Shown: piece by piece, positions 19,308 through 28,703 of the stretch
Position numbering within the stretch: position 1 is the first letter of the stretch
Layout of the letters: every line of letters starts with the position of its first letter
Assembly: GCF_028657945.1 (NCBI RefSeq)
Contig: NZ_CP059693.1
Location: forward strand, 3,782,001-3,846,000
Source: Thalassomonas haliotis
GTDB taxonomy: Bacteria; Pseudomonadota; Gammaproteobacteria; Enterobacterales; Alteromonadaceae
Length of the DNA: 64,000 bases
Reading direction: 5' to 3'
The notes under the pieces: model-generated
Seen by the model: the letters and a program-made list of their open reading frames with translations, nothing else
Told to the model about the DNA's origin: nothing
Databases searched by the model: none
Program-made: the position numbers and the translations under genes

Positions 19308-19366
19308 TGGTAACTCGTGAATAATTTGCTATTCTATTAATCATATCAATAACATGAGTAGTTTAT

Positions 19367-20137
19367 ATGAAGCCTGGTTTCCGGATTAACAAAAAAAATA
19401 TTCTTGTGCTAATGTCACTCTTGTTGACATTAGTCATACCGGCACAAGCAGAGGAAGACTGGTGGAATAACGCCAAAAAACTCATTAGCGGTATTAAAGA
19501 CAAAACCGTTGGCGCCAATCTCAGCGATGAACAGATCTCACAGGGGTTAAAGCAGGCGCTAAGCGTAGGTACAGATACTGTAGTGCGGGAATTACAGCAA
19601 CCGGGCGCATTTAGTAATAACCCCGAGCGTCACATCAGCTTACCTTCGTCACTGAAAACCGTCACCAGCGCTTTAAATAAGGTCGGTATGAGCTCCCTGC
19701 CCAAAGAACTGGAGGCTCGCCTTAACCAGGCGGCAGAGCAGGCAATACCAGGAGCAGGACCCATATTAAAAAATGCCATTGCCGAACTCAAACTCGAAGA
19801 TATCAAAAAGCTCTATCGCGGCGGCAGTGATTCCGCCACCCGGTATCTCGAACAAGCCATGTCTGTGCCCATCAGTACCGCCATGATCCCGGTGATCAAA
19901 CAAAGTTTATCCGGTGTCGGGGCTTTTGAACTTTATGAAAACATCATGAACAAATACCGAAACCTGCCTTTCGTCCCTGAACTCAATGACGCCGACGCCA
20001 ACATGATACTTTCCCTGGTACAGCAAAAGGCTATCGGCAGTATTTTTGATAACCTGGCAGCGGAAGAAATTGCCATACGTACCGACCCTAAAAAACAAAG
20101 CACCGAATTATTAAAACAGCTGTTTTCTAAAAGCTGA
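19367..20137 (+). CDS. DUF4197 periplasmic protein
   Basis: A 256-residue exported protein of unknown function. The signal peptide ends at PAQAEEDWW. The mature part has the DUF4197 pattern: LSDEQISQGLKQALSVGTD, then ISLPSSLKTV, LNQAAEQAIPGAGPIL and the final VQQKAIGSIFDNLAAEE. The family is widespread in Gammaproteobacteria and Bacteroidota. No catalytic motif is visible. It is bounded by terminators on both sides, so it is likely monocistronic. Confidence 0.9.
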   Translation: MKPGFRINKKNILVLMSLLLTLVIPAQAEEDWWNNAKKLISGIKDKTVGANLSDEQISQGLKQALSVGTDTVVRELQQPGAFSNNPERHISLPSSLKTVTSALNKVGMSSLPKELEARLNQAAEQAIPGAGPILKNAIAELKLEDIKKLYRGGSDSATRYLEQAMSVPISTAMIPVIKQSLSGVGAFELYENIMNKYRNLPFVPELNDADANMILSLVQQKAIGSIFDNLAAEEIAIRTDPKKQSTELLKQLFSKS

Positions 20138-20147
20138 TCAATCATTT

Positions 20148-20173
20148 GCGCGCCGAAACAGCGGCGCGCTTTA
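20148..20173 (+). terminator. Hairpin after the DUF4197 gene
   Basis: An 8-bp perfect stem, GCGCGCCG with CGGCGCGC, and a 6-base loop. The following T-tract is short (TTTA), so termination may be partial. Confidence 0.6.
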
Positions 20174-20426
20174 CCAGTCCCCTGCTCCCTCTCTCTTTCC
20201 TGCTACCTAAGCTAATGGCTTAATATGCTTCTTTTATAGACGAAATTGTTATTTAATTTTCAATTAAAAATCCTTATGATGTCATAAGGCTTAAATTTCA
20301 GGCTTTCACCGGTCTCCTATCGATCTTCACGGCCAGTTAGCCGTAAAGGACAACACAGGGTATGGCAAATTAACGGAGTTTCAGCCTTAAGCATTAACAA
20401 GAAAAACAAACTGATAAGGTAAACAC

Positions 20427-20870
20427 ATGGACGTATTTAACAATTTCAGACCCTCACAAAACACCCTCAACCTTATATTTGAAGTAAAACCGCCGGTAAG
20501 AAAAAATGCTCTTAACTTACGCCAGGTTTTTAAATATCTGACCCCGGATAGCTGCCAGGAAAATGGTAAACTGGACTATTCACCTTTTCTTTTTCTCGAC
20601 CATAACGCGAAATTACAGGTCTGCACCACCTATGACGGTGACTTTATCGATTACCTGCATCAAGTGATCAATCATCACTGTGATGTGCTCAATGCCCTGC
20701 TTAGCTATGTGCTGGTGCCGGAAAACCTTATTCCGATAGAGCAAAATCAAGCAGCCTTTATCGATTATATCACCGCACTCAATGTCAAAGACCAGGTGTT
20801 TTACAGCGCCCACCCTGAGCCTAAAGTTGCCGAGATCATCAAAGACAAGCCTGAATATGATGTTGTCTGA
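20427..20870 (+). CDS. Hypothetical protein, 147 residues
   Basis: Starts MDVFNNFRPSQNTLNLIF, preceded by a GATAAGGTAA stretch that could serve as a weak ribosome site. It is a soluble, mixed alpha/beta protein without signal peptide or membrane segment. No family was recognised. The coding signal is fair: balanced amino-acid composition and no competing frame. It stands alone, with about 290 bases of non-coding sequence before it and 400 after. Confidence 0.65.
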   Translation: MDVFNNFRPSQNTLNLIFEVKPPVRKNALNLRQVFKYLTPDSCQENGKLDYSPFLFLDHNAKLQVCTTYDGDFIDYLHQVINHHCDVLNALLSYVLVPENLIPIEQNQAAFIDYITALNVKDQVFYSAHPEPKVAEIIKDKPEYDVV

Positions 20871-21292
20871 GCGGCGAAATACCGGCGCAAGCTTAATAAA
20901 CTCACTTTGCTATTCATTTGCCCCCTATGATGCTTACAACAGCAGCTCTTCTTCGCAAAGGGCCAACAGTGCATCCAATGACGAGCTTGCCCCGTTAAAA
21001 ACAACAGGGTATCTTAGCGCCCCTGCGGGATGAAGTTTACATCATAAATAAAGGGCACAGAATACGGAGAAGAACTTCACGAGCGCCATCAGCACACAAA
21101 ATTCCGGCTTGTCCCAGGCAAGCCTTATCACTTTCCCCGCACTGACATCCCAAAAGCTCTTATGCGGCTTTTATCCCATGGCTGCTGCTATCGACAGATA
21201 GCGCCAAATACAGACCAGGCACAAGATAACAAATCAGCCGTTTATCATAAGAATGCAGGCTTTATGCTAGACTAAAGTGCAAGGGAAGAAAA
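20871..21292. other. Intergenic region
   Basis: About 420 bases between the hypothetical gene and the PilZ membrane gene. Short overlapping reading frames on both strands have no ribosome site and unnatural composition. No clear terminator or promoter was identified. Confidence 0.45.
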
Positions 21293-21306
21293 ATGGATCA
21301 CTCAGG

Positions 21307-23196
21307 ATGTTCGAATTAACCCCCAATATCATTTCTCTTATCACCGCACTGGCCATCGTACTTATCTATGGCCTGAGCTCTTTCAACTTTCCCCATTACC
21401 GATTAGAGCAGGACAACCAGCAGTATTACGCCATTGAAACCCTGATTGACATGGAGAAGTTTTCCCCCAAAGTACTTTCCGGTAACCGCAGATACCAGTT
21501 GTACAACCTGGTTTATATTCTGATGTTGATCCTGTTATACAGCCTGCTCAGGAGCTTATGGGATCCCCTGGTACTGGTATTGCTTGATTTACCCCAGAGC
21601 CATCCCGTGGTAAAGAATATTGTCGTGGCACTTATTATCAGCACCCTATTGCCTAACCTGCCCCTGCTCAAAGAGCTGATGGACAACACCAAACGTTTTT
21701 TACACTCCCGGGCCCGCATCCCGGGATATGCCCGCGACCTGTTTGCCCTGCTCAGCGACAACCCGATCAAATTGCCTTTATTATACTCGGTGGCCTCCCC
21801 CGCCGAAAAAGCCCTGTTCAAAGAATCCTTTTTTAATAATAGCCAAATGGGTATGGTACTGAATTTCCCAAGAATTTGGCTGAGATACCAATACCTGTAC
21901 CAGGAAATCAATAAGGAAAAATGGCAGCTGTTATTTTCCCAGGACAAAAGCTTCAGTAGTTTTCCCCTGGCAAAAATCAAAGCACAGCACAGGGAAATTA
22001 CCCGTGAGCTGGAGAATTTACAGCAAAATGACATCAACGACTTTTCCGACCTCAAAATCAGGGTAATCAAGCAACTAAAACATATTTATGCCCTGATCAC
22101 CTGCGGTTTGCTTCACCGGCAATTAAACCCAAAACAAAGCAAAGCACTTATCGAAGAGTTAGGTTTCGAAATCATCAAAGAAAGCCATCCCCGTTTTGAG
22201 CAAATGAACCTGTTAGTCAGCCATACCTGGCGACTCCTTATGGTGCTCATAGGGGCTTGTCTGGGATTTTTTGCCTTAAAAACCTTGCTTCCCGGCCAGT
22301 TTCAGCCAGGCACCTTTGATCAACTCACCCCGGTAAGCGCGATAGGTTACTGGTTTTTATCCGGCATATTCACCTTAAGCACCGCCTTATTTACCGCTTA
22401 TTACGCCCGGCACTTGCTGAAACACCATCGAGTCTGGCAAGAAATAGATTTATCCGGCTATTACAAAAAAAATGCCGATCGGCCATGGAAAATTTATTTC
22501 GGTATCTCCCTGGTGACCTATTTATCCATCACCGGCGCTTTATTCCTCGCTGACTATCTGTCGAGGCTAAACCTTTTCTCTCCATCCCATTCCCCCTGGG
22601 AGTACCTGCTTTGGCCGCTGATCCCGCTATTGCTCACCCTCTTTGTCTGTTACCGCTTTGATACCTTGCCCGTAAGCCGTGATAAGCAGCTTTGCAAGCA
22701 GTCCTTATGGCAGGCTTCGCTAATACAGGGCCTGATATTAGCGACAACGACCCTTATCATCATGCTGTGCATACAAGTACTGCTGCCCGGGGAAAAATAC
22801 AATCTCGCCGATTTCATCCTGCTCAGCAGCACCAATGGCCTGCTCGGCTTTTTTAATTCCCATACCATGGGCTATTGTGCGCTTGACCGACGCACAACGC
22901 CCAGATATTACAGCGATACCGACATGGTAGAGCTGCAACTGGATCCTAAACACAACGGGCCGGAATGCCGGTTAAAGGATGTTTCCGCCACCGGCATTAA
23001 AATACAGTTTGAGCAGCCGGTTAATTCCATATCAAACAACCAGAACATCAACCTGTGTTACCGGCAGGAAAATACCCGGCTGTTTTTTCATGGCAAAGTA
23101 CTGCAGGCTACGCCAACTTATGCCCGGATAAAACTGGAACTGACCGAAAGCTGGTCTCAGGCATGGCATCAGCTAAAAAGAATCTACACCCGTTAG
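21307..23196 (+). CDS. Polytopic membrane protein with C-terminal PilZ domain
   Basis: About 629 residues. There are two or three hydrophobic segments near the N-terminus, a soluble helical stretch, and about five more in the second half (for example LLMVLIGACLGFFAL, FLSGIFTLSTALFTAY, LIPLLLTLFVCY). The last 103 residues are a PilZ domain with the cyclic-di-GMP-binding RxxxR (RTTPR) and D/NxSxxG (DVSATG) motifs intact. It is predicted to be an inner-membrane cyclic-di-GMP receptor. The start is uncertain: the ATG at 21307 has no good site of its own, and a GTG at 21277 is in frame. The best ribosome site (AAGGGAAG) belongs to an eight-codon frame that overlaps the ATG. Confidence 0.85.
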   Translation: MFELTPNIISLITALAIVLIYGLSSFNFPHYRLEQDNQQYYAIETLIDMEKFSPKVLSGNRRYQLYNLVYILMLILLYSLLRSLWDPLVLVLLDLPQSHPVVKNIVVALIISTLLPNLPLLKELMDNTKRFLHSRARIPGYARDLFALLSDNPIKLPLLYSVASPAEKALFKESFFNNSQMGMVLNFPRIWLRYQYLYQEINKEKWQLLFSQDKSFSSFPLAKIKAQHREITRELENLQQNDINDFSDLKIRVIKQLKHIYALITCGLLHRQLNPKQSKALIEELGFEIIKESHPRFEQMNLLVSHTWRLLMVLIGACLGFFALKTLLPGQFQPGTFDQLTPVSAIGYWFLSGIFTLSTALFTAYYARHLLKHHRVWQEIDLSGYYKKNADRPWKIYFGISLVTYLSITGALFLADYLSRLNLFSPSHSPWEYLLWPLIPLLLTLFVCYRFDTLPVSRDKQLCKQSLWQASLIQGLILATTTLIIMLCIQVLLPGEKYNLADFILLSSTNGLLGFFNSHTMGYCALDRRTTPRYYSDTDMVELQLDPKHNGPECRLKDVSATGIKIQFEQPVNSISNNQNINLCYRQENTRLFFHGKVLQATPTYARIKLELTESWSQAWHQLKRIYTR

Positions 23197-23504
23197 AGGA
23201 CTCAGCAGGGATTAAGTTTTTGGCCGTCTGCTGCATTTTTCAAAGCGGAAGGTAAAACGGTGATTGTTCCACATCACATTTTGCTAACGCCGGGAAATAA
23301 AAAACTCCCTAAAAAATATTCTCAGGCAAAGATAAACAAGCCCTAAGCTTGGCTAATACTAAAAAGATGTTTATTCTATCGACTTTAACTGCCCGAGAGC
23401 ACTTCTAAAGTTTACAGGCGATTTCAGCCGGCTTTTCTGCTCAACATTCAGGTCAGTTTTCATGCTTACTGTTGAAAATCACCGCTCAGACTAAAAAGGT
23501 TATT

Positions 23505-24499
23505 ATGCCAGTGCAAACGGATCCGGCCCGTATTACCATGGCCGACAGGACCTTAAATATAAACAATAATGTACTCAGTCGCGAAGACACCCGGATACAG
23601 CTGGAAAACAAGCAAAGTCAGTTGCTGGCATTTTTAGCTTCCCGGCCCGGAGAAAACCTCACGAAAAGTGAACTGCTGCAACAGGTATGGCACAAACGTG
23701 TGGTCACCGAAGATGTCCTCTATGTCTGCATTGCCCACCTGCGCAAAGCATTAGGCGATAATGCCCGTAATCCCAGCTATATAAAAACGATCCCCGGTGT
23801 CGGCTATAAACTCCTGGAGCACCCGGATAAAAATCCTGCTGCGTCCAGCGAAAAAGCCACAGAACAAGCATTTAACCAAACCGCAAACCAGAGCAAAGAA
23901 ATAACCCCATCAAGCAGACAGCCCCTTCAGGGTCAAACGCACACGCCCTGTCTGAAAACGGCGGCGGGATTTTTTCCCTTAAAAAGATCCCAAGCGCTTT
24001 TTGGCCGCTATTGGCTTTGTTAATGCTGATATTATTGCTGGCACCAGGTTATATGCAGGACAACAAATCTTCACTTTTGCCCGGCAACACAAATAACACA
24101 GGCAATAACTCTTCCATACCTGCCAGTATCAGGGATGACTACCAAAAAGCACGTTACCTGCTGTAAAATGACAAGCCCCTGCCGTCATACCGGAACGAAG
24201 CAATACAACTCTTGCAACATACCATCACTCTGGAACCCGGTTTTCCCCCTGCCTACGCCCTGCTCGGCGAAGTCAAATACCAGCTCGCCCACCAATATAG
24301 CCAGCAGTATATCTCGGCTAACCCAGAGGCCTATTCAAGGCCCGCGATAGCCTGGATCTATACCATGGCCAGGGACTATGCAAAAAGTTATCAGCAACTG
24401 ATGAAACTTGCCCCTTATCAGCATAGACAACAATTTTCTACAACAGAGCCTCCCTGCCATAACGAACAACAGGCACTACAATTATTTTCAGGGAGTTGA
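23505..24499 (+). pseudogene. ToxR/CadC-type winged-helix regulator with TM and TPR, decayed
   Basis: The first 130 codons give an OmpR/PhoB-type winged helix with NKQSQLLAFLASRPGENLTK, VWHKRVVTEDVLYVCIAHLRKAL and IKTIPGVGYKLL. The frame then closes at 24023. In another frame, from about 23930, the sequence continues with a transmembrane segment (FWPLLALLMLILLLAPGY) and a short TPR-like region (AIQLLQHTITLEPGFPPAYALLGEV), interrupted by an in-frame TAA at 24164-24166. Together these form one CadC-like architecture broken by a frameshift near 23.9 kb and a nonsense codon. The TPR part is also shorter than usual. A truncated cytosolic winged-helix protein may still be made. Confidence 0.82.
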
Positions 24500-24721
24500 C
24501 TAACCTCCCTGATATCATTGCTATACTGATAAATCAGACACAACTCAGTTATTGATTTAAGGACATGGTAGTGACAAGGGAGCTGTCTACATCTGCAACT
24601 TCGGTTAACTTGGTTACCACAGTGTCTAACCGGCGCACTACTTATTCCCTTTTCTCCCCCTTATCTCAGGCCAGAGCAAGAATATTTCTGTTGAGCAGCT
24701 TAAAACGCCAAGGAGTTTTTA

Positions 24722-25207
24722 ATGACAGATATTAATCAGATCCTCACCTCTATCAAGCGCAAAAATAGCGAAGAAATCCAGGCTTATCAAGAAGGTTTCC
24801 TCTTATCCCCCGCAACAAAAGAGGCGCTGGAACAACTGACTAAACTCAGTGAAAAGTATTTAAAACAGCCGCTATCACCGGAATATATCGAGTGCTTGCA
24901 GCTCTCAGATGGGTTTTCCCTTAATGGCCTCAACATCTACGGCACCACAGAAAAACTCGACCCCTATTTTTTACCCGGCATTATCCAGGTCAACCTCGCC
25001 TTTTGGCAGGAAGCCTTTCACCGGCAATATATTTATTATGGCGACGAAAGCCAATACAGATTAGCTTTTGATATTAATAATAAAAAATATGTATGCCTTG
25101 ATCAGAACAAACACAGGGAGCTGCAGTTTTTTGATAGCTTCGGCCAATTACTAAACGCGGTGATCATCGAAGCGCGCATCCTAAACCCGCTGCCGTTTTT
25201 CGGTTAA
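24722..25207 (+). CDS. SMI1/KNR4 (SUKH)-like protein, YrhA-type
   Basis: A 161-residue soluble protein preceded by AAGGAG six bases before the ATG. The pattern LSPEYIECLQLSDGFSLNGLNIYGT, then an aromatic-rich middle and LAFDINNKKYVCLDQ, resembles SMI1/KNR4 superfamily proteins. SUKH proteins can be toxin-immunity proteins, but this one has no toxin neighbour, so a housekeeping YrhA-like role is equally possible. No signal or membrane segments. Confidence 0.7.
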   Translation: MTDINQILTSIKRKNSEEIQAYQEGFLLSPATKEALEQLTKLSEKYLKQPLSPEYIECLQLSDGFSLNGLNIYGTTEKLDPYFLPGIIQVNLAFWQEAFHRQYIYYGDESQYRLAFDINNKKYVCLDQNKHRELQFFDSFGQLLNAVIIEARILNPLPFFG

Positions 25208-25309
25208 CCTCCATCCCGCAAGAACCGCGAGATGATAACAAACGCAGACAGGGCAAAAGTAAAGCTTACTTCAGCCGGGGAAAAGCCTTAGCAAAGAAAA
25301 ATAAAAACG

Positions 25310-25355
25310 CTACGCATTGCATGATAATGCTTTCGGCTTAAGTATCATTGCGTAG
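25310..25355 (-). terminator. Terminator of the 131-residue minus-strand gene
   Basis: A long imperfect stem (CTACGC..ATGATA with TATCAT..GCGTAG) is followed on the minus strand by TTTTTATTTTT. Confidence 0.78.
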
Positions 25356-25386
25356 TAAAATACAAAAGTAATCAAGACATGTCCAT

Positions 25387-25782
25387 TCAGCCAAGTACCA
25401 GCTGTAACAGCGGGGCTTCTTTTTCCGGGATTTCTTTCTCCGGCACTTTTTCTTTTAGCGCTTTTTCTACGGAAGCTTTTCCAACTGAAGCGAAAACAGG
25501 TATGGTATCGGATTTCAATTTATTTTGTTTATAGCGATCAAAGTTCACCTGCTCAATATTCATTTGCGCAAAAAATTTACGAAAACTTTGATAATCATCC
25601 CGGGTAAATTCCGCCTGATCGCTGGTCATCAAACCGTCAATAAAGGCATGCTGGCCATTAAGGTTGACACTGGCAGTGGCACTGTAGGGCTCTCCGTAGC
25701 GCTTGGTGCGAATGGCCCGCACCATTTTCACTTCAAAAATCCAGTCATCTATTTGTACATAACGTGATATATCTTCTGACAT
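25387..25782 (-). CDS. Hypothetical protein, 131 residues
   Basis: Starts MSEDISRYVQIDDWIFEVK and is probably a small cytosolic alpha/beta protein. The C-terminal 40 residues are a Lys/Glu/Pro-rich stretch (VEKALKEKVPEKEIPEKE) with an internal KEIPEKE-like repetition. No family was recognised. It has a convincing terminator and lies just downstream of the EF-hand gene, from which a hairpin separates it. Confidence 0.7.
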   Translation of the reverse strand: MSEDISRYVQIDDWIFEVKMVRAIRTKRYGEPYSATASVNLNGQHAFIDGLMTSDQAEFTRDDYQSFRKFFAQMNIEQVNFDRYKQNKLKSDTIPVFASVGKASVEKALKEKVPEKEIPEKEAPLLQLVLG

Positions 25783-25803
25783 AATGTTTACCTTTTACAG
25801 AAA

Positions 25804-25829
25804 ACGGCTGCTGATCATAAAACAGCCGT
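25804..25829 (-). terminator. Terminator of the EF-hand gene
   Basis: A 7-bp stem, ACGGCTG with CAGCCGT, is followed on the minus strand by TTTTCTG. It lies between the EF-hand gene and the downstream 131-residue gene. Confidence 0.65.
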
Positions 25830-25863
25830 CAATATGGAAAGTAAGCAAATTATTTATTTGCCT

Positions 25864-26172
25864 CTAATAGTTTTTGAGATATTCCATTAATTCCTCATGA
25901 CTTATTTCCAAGTCTTGGTTAAGATCGATACGCGCCAACCTTTTATGCAAGGTTTTACTGCGGCTGGCGAGGATCTCTGATTCATTAAGTTTGCCGTTTT
26001 TGTCGGTATCAAATGCCGTGATAATACTGGAAAACCGCTTTGGTGCTTTATCCATAATGACAGCGTTTGCTTCACTTTCTTTACCGGCTTCTTCACCGGC
26101 ATAAGCAATGGCAGACACTAAAACACAGGCAAGCACCGCCAGGGTGACTTTAAGTAAACTTATCTGATTCAT
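25864..26172 (-). CDS. Secreted EF-hand calcium-binding protein
   Basis: A 102-residue protein. The start is set at MNQISLLKV because AAGG lies seven bases before this ATG and a signal peptide (LAVLACVLVSAIAYAGEE) begins there; longer upstream frames lack both. The mature part holds two EF-hand loops, DTDKNGKLNESE and DLNQDLEISHEE, each with Asp/Asn at positions 1, 3 and 5 and Glu at 12. It probably binds calcium in the periplasm. No partner is evident among the neighbours. Confidence 0.87.
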   Translation of the reverse strand: MNQISLLKVTLAVLACVLVSAIAYAGEEAGKESEANAVIMDKAPKRFSSIITAFDTDKNGKLNESEILASRSKTLHKRLARIDLNQDLEISHEELMEYLKNY

Positions 26173-26508
26173 ACACCTTCCGTTTTCTTTTCTGGGATAA
26201 AACAAGCACAACATTGCTCTTGCCACCCCATCAAAGCACAAACCAGGCCAACATTGTAACCAGTTGTTTTTTATTGATAAAAAGAAAAGTCCCTCCCCAT
26301 GGCTGTCGCCACATGGCAACAGTTAAATTATTTAGATAAACTTATTGATGGTGAATAGCAAACACTGAAAATTTAAAGTCTTAGAAATCATAGACTAACA
26401 ATACAAAAACGGATAAAAAGTGCTTGTCGCCGATTTGAGACAGAATTGTTTTTTCCTCCGGGATAACATAAAAAGGCCTTTGTCAGGACTCTCGATAACA
26501 AAAACAAC
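26173..26508. other. Divergent intergenic region (EF-hand gene / glrK)
   Basis: About 335 AT-rich bases between divergent starts. They must contain promoters for both transcripts. No distinctive sigma-54 or sigma-70 motif, riboswitch or small gene was recognised. Confidence 0.45.
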
Positions 26509-28062
26509 GTGAAACATATTCAATTAAACAAATCAGCACAGGAGCTGCGTCGGCGGAGTTTATTTCCCCGCGGCATCAGACAATTTATTTTCAGTAAATT
26601 TTTCCGCATTGAAACCCTGTCGATCAAAAAACTCACCTTGCTAGGTTTCACTCTGGTGGCACTGCCGCTGGTGCTGGCGTTGCTCTACAGTGCTGCCCAG
26701 GTCGACCTGTTATCCAAGCAAGGCGCCAATGCCATCTTTGACGTGGCCCGCCTGATCAAAAGCAACCGGGAAATTAATGAAAGCCTGCGAAAAATGGAAC
26801 GTTTTGCCAGCCAGTATGTGGTGCTTAAGGACGAAACCTTAAAAGAACAGTTTTTAGGCCGGCAGCAGCACCTGCAAACCGTGCTCAGACAACAGTCCAG
26901 GGATAACCAGGATCTGGTGCTGTCCTCTGAAGTCAACGCATTATCCCTTGCCCTTGAAAATATTCACAGGTCATTTTTGACCGAGAAGCCCAGCACCTCA
27001 TCGAATGAACTTGCCCTGGAGCAATTGCAGCAAAAATTTAAACAGCTGGCAGCCATCACCCACAAAATCAACCAGCGCAGCAATAAACTAATCGACCTGC
27101 AGGCTACTTATATCAAGTCCTCTGCCGACGAAGTCAGTAATGTCATCCTCAAAAGCCTGGTGATCATTCCCGTCACCATACTGATTGCCGGTTTTTTTAT
27201 CTTTTTGATCACTAAACCCATGAAGCTGCTCACCCGGAAAATCCATCGCCTGGAGCAGGGAGATTTCGAGCAGAAAATAATTCTCAAAGGCTCACCGGAA
27301 ATCAGGGAGATTGCCGAAGCGCTGGAAGTCATGCGCACTAGGCTGCACGCACTCGAACTGCAAAAGTCCAGCTTTATCCGTCATATTTCCCATGAATTAA
27401 AGACCCCGCTGGCGGCGATCCGGGAAGGTACCGAATTGCTCTATGACAACAGCGTCGGCGAGCTCAATGACGGTCAGCAGGAAATCTGTCATATCATTAA
27501 AAACAGTGTCCAGCGCTTACAGCGCCTGATAGAAGACCTGCTTGATTTTAATATTGTGCTCGACTCCACCAGTTTGCAGGACTCAGAAAAAGTCTCCCTG
27601 GAGCAGCTGCTGGCCAAGGTATTGCAGGAACGTAAACTCGATATCAAACGCAAACAACTCAAGATCAAGCAAACCATCAATGGCATTTATCTGCACACCA
27701 ATGCCAAACAGCTGCATGTTATATTAGATAACCTGTTATCAAATGCGATAAAATACTCACCGGTCAATGCCGACATCACCTTTAACGGTGAACTGGAAGC
27801 AAACCAGTTGAAATTAACGATAACAGATCAGGGTCCGGGCATCGCAAGCGACATAGAGCAAAAGATATTTGATGCCTTTTACCAGGGGCCGGCCCCACAG
27901 AACAGCCAAATAAAAGGCAGTGGCCTGGGGCTGACCATAGTGAAAGAATTACTGATGCGATTAAACGGCAGTATCCAGCTTTTCAGTAATACCTTAGCCC
28001 CCAGCGGCACACGTGTAAGCGTAACCTTACCGCGGGCCTATATTTTGAATGACAACAAATGA
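26509..28062 (+). CDS. glrK: Sensor histidine kinase GlrK/QseE
   Basis: A 517-residue membrane kinase. Two transmembrane segments (LGFTLVALPLVLALLYSA near 45-63 and LVIIPVTILIAGFFIFLI near 215-235) flank a helical periplasmic sensor. HAMP, HisKA and HATPase domains follow. The phospho-acceptor is His295 in SHELKTPL, with N-box DNLLSNAIKYSP, G1 DQGPGIA and G2 GSGLGL. The stop overlaps the start of the next gene (ATGA). Gene order kinase-lipoprotein-sigma-54 activator is the conserved glrK-qseG-glrR operon, which in E. coli controls the GlmY small RNA. The start is GTG with no strong ribosome site, so the N-terminus could differ. Confidence 0.9.
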   Translation: MKHIQLNKSAQELRRRSLFPRGIRQFIFSKFFRIETLSIKKLTLLGFTLVALPLVLALLYSAAQVDLLSKQGANAIFDVARLIKSNREINESLRKMERFASQYVVLKDETLKEQFLGRQQHLQTVLRQQSRDNQDLVLSSEVNALSLALENIHRSFLTEKPSTSSNELALEQLQQKFKQLAAITHKINQRSNKLIDLQATYIKSSADEVSNVILKSLVIIPVTILIAGFFIFLITKPMKLLTRKIHRLEQGDFEQKIILKGSPEIREIAEALEVMRTRLHALELQKSSFIRHISHELKTPLAAIREGTELLYDNSVGELNDGQQEICHIIKNSVQRLQRLIEDLLDFNIVLDSTSLQDSEKVSLEQLLAKVLQERKLDIKRKQLKIKQTINGIYLHTNAKQLHVILDNLLSNAIKYSPVNADITFNGELEANQLKLTITDQGPGIASDIEQKIFDAFYQGPAPQNSQIKGSGLGLTIVKELLMRLNGSIQLFSNTLAPSGTRVSVTLPRAYILNDNK

Positions 28063-28703
28063 AACTTAATCTAATGAAAGCGAACAAAACCAAGCTTATG
28101 CCATCAAAGCAACAAAGTCAGAGATGGCGGTTCACGGCATTTTTTTGCACTTTACTGCTGCTCGGCGGCTGCCAGCTCACTGCACCGTCTCAGGCATCAG
28201 CAACAAAGGACAACCGCAATCAAGCACCATTATCTGCGAGCAACTTCAGCCAGTATTATTTGTCGCTGAAAAAGCTGAACCCGGCAGAACTGCTCGATGA
28301 AATAGAGCGGGTCAGCCAAGCAAAAAAACAACGGGAAAATACGCGAAAACAAGAGCAAGACTTTAAAAATGATATTTACTTGTTGCTGTTAAAAGCTCTG
28401 CCAAGCTCACCGATTTATAACCCCTACAATGCCAAAGACCAGCTCAACCGGCTGCCCAAAGAAGTCTTATCCCAAACTTACTTAAAGGTGGAAGATTTGG
28501 CATTAATAAGCTTGTTGAAAGACCAGCTAAATGAGCAATTATATGCCCAGGCACGCATTACCGCGCTGGAGCAGGAAAAAGGCCTGAGCCAGCAGAAATT
28601 TAACCGCCAGCTGGGCGGCCTGCAAACCTCGTTAACCGAATTACAGCAAAAATTAACCCAATTAAAAAACATAGAAACGGCAATAGATAAGCATGGGCAA
28701 TAA
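28059..28703 (+). CDS. qseG: QseG-like outer-membrane lipoprotein
   Basis: A 214-residue lipoprotein. The signal segment FFCTLLLLGGC has a lipobox Cys near residue 38, and the rest is helical and Gln/Lys/Glu-rich with a predicted C-terminal coiled coil. It sits between the kinase and the regulator, overlapping the kinase by four bases and the regulator by eleven. In enterobacteria the lipoprotein of this operon interacts with the kinase and modulates it. Identity is based mainly on position and on the lipoprotein-plus-coiled-coil shape, as sequence conservation in this family is low. Confidence 0.78.
   Translation: MKLNLMKANKTKLMPSKQQSQRWRFTAFFCTLLLLGGCQLTAPSQASATKDNRNQAPLSASNFSQYYLSLKKLNPAELLDEIERVSQAKKQRENTRKQEQDFKNDIYLLLLKALPSSPIYNPYNAKDQLNRLPKEVLSQTYLKVEDLALISLLKDQLNEQLYAQARITALEQEKGLSQQKFNRQLGGLQTSLTELQQKLTQLKNIETAIDKHGQ

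Noticed and set aside
20782-21033. Overlapping short frames on both strands after the 147-residue gene
   Set aside because: No ribosome sites, overlap of a better-supported gene and low-complexity Ser/Asn runs.
24722-25207. SUKH-like gene as part of a toxin-immunity locus
   Set aside because: No toxin, polymorphic-toxin tip or secretion gene adjacent; only an isolated gene is seen.
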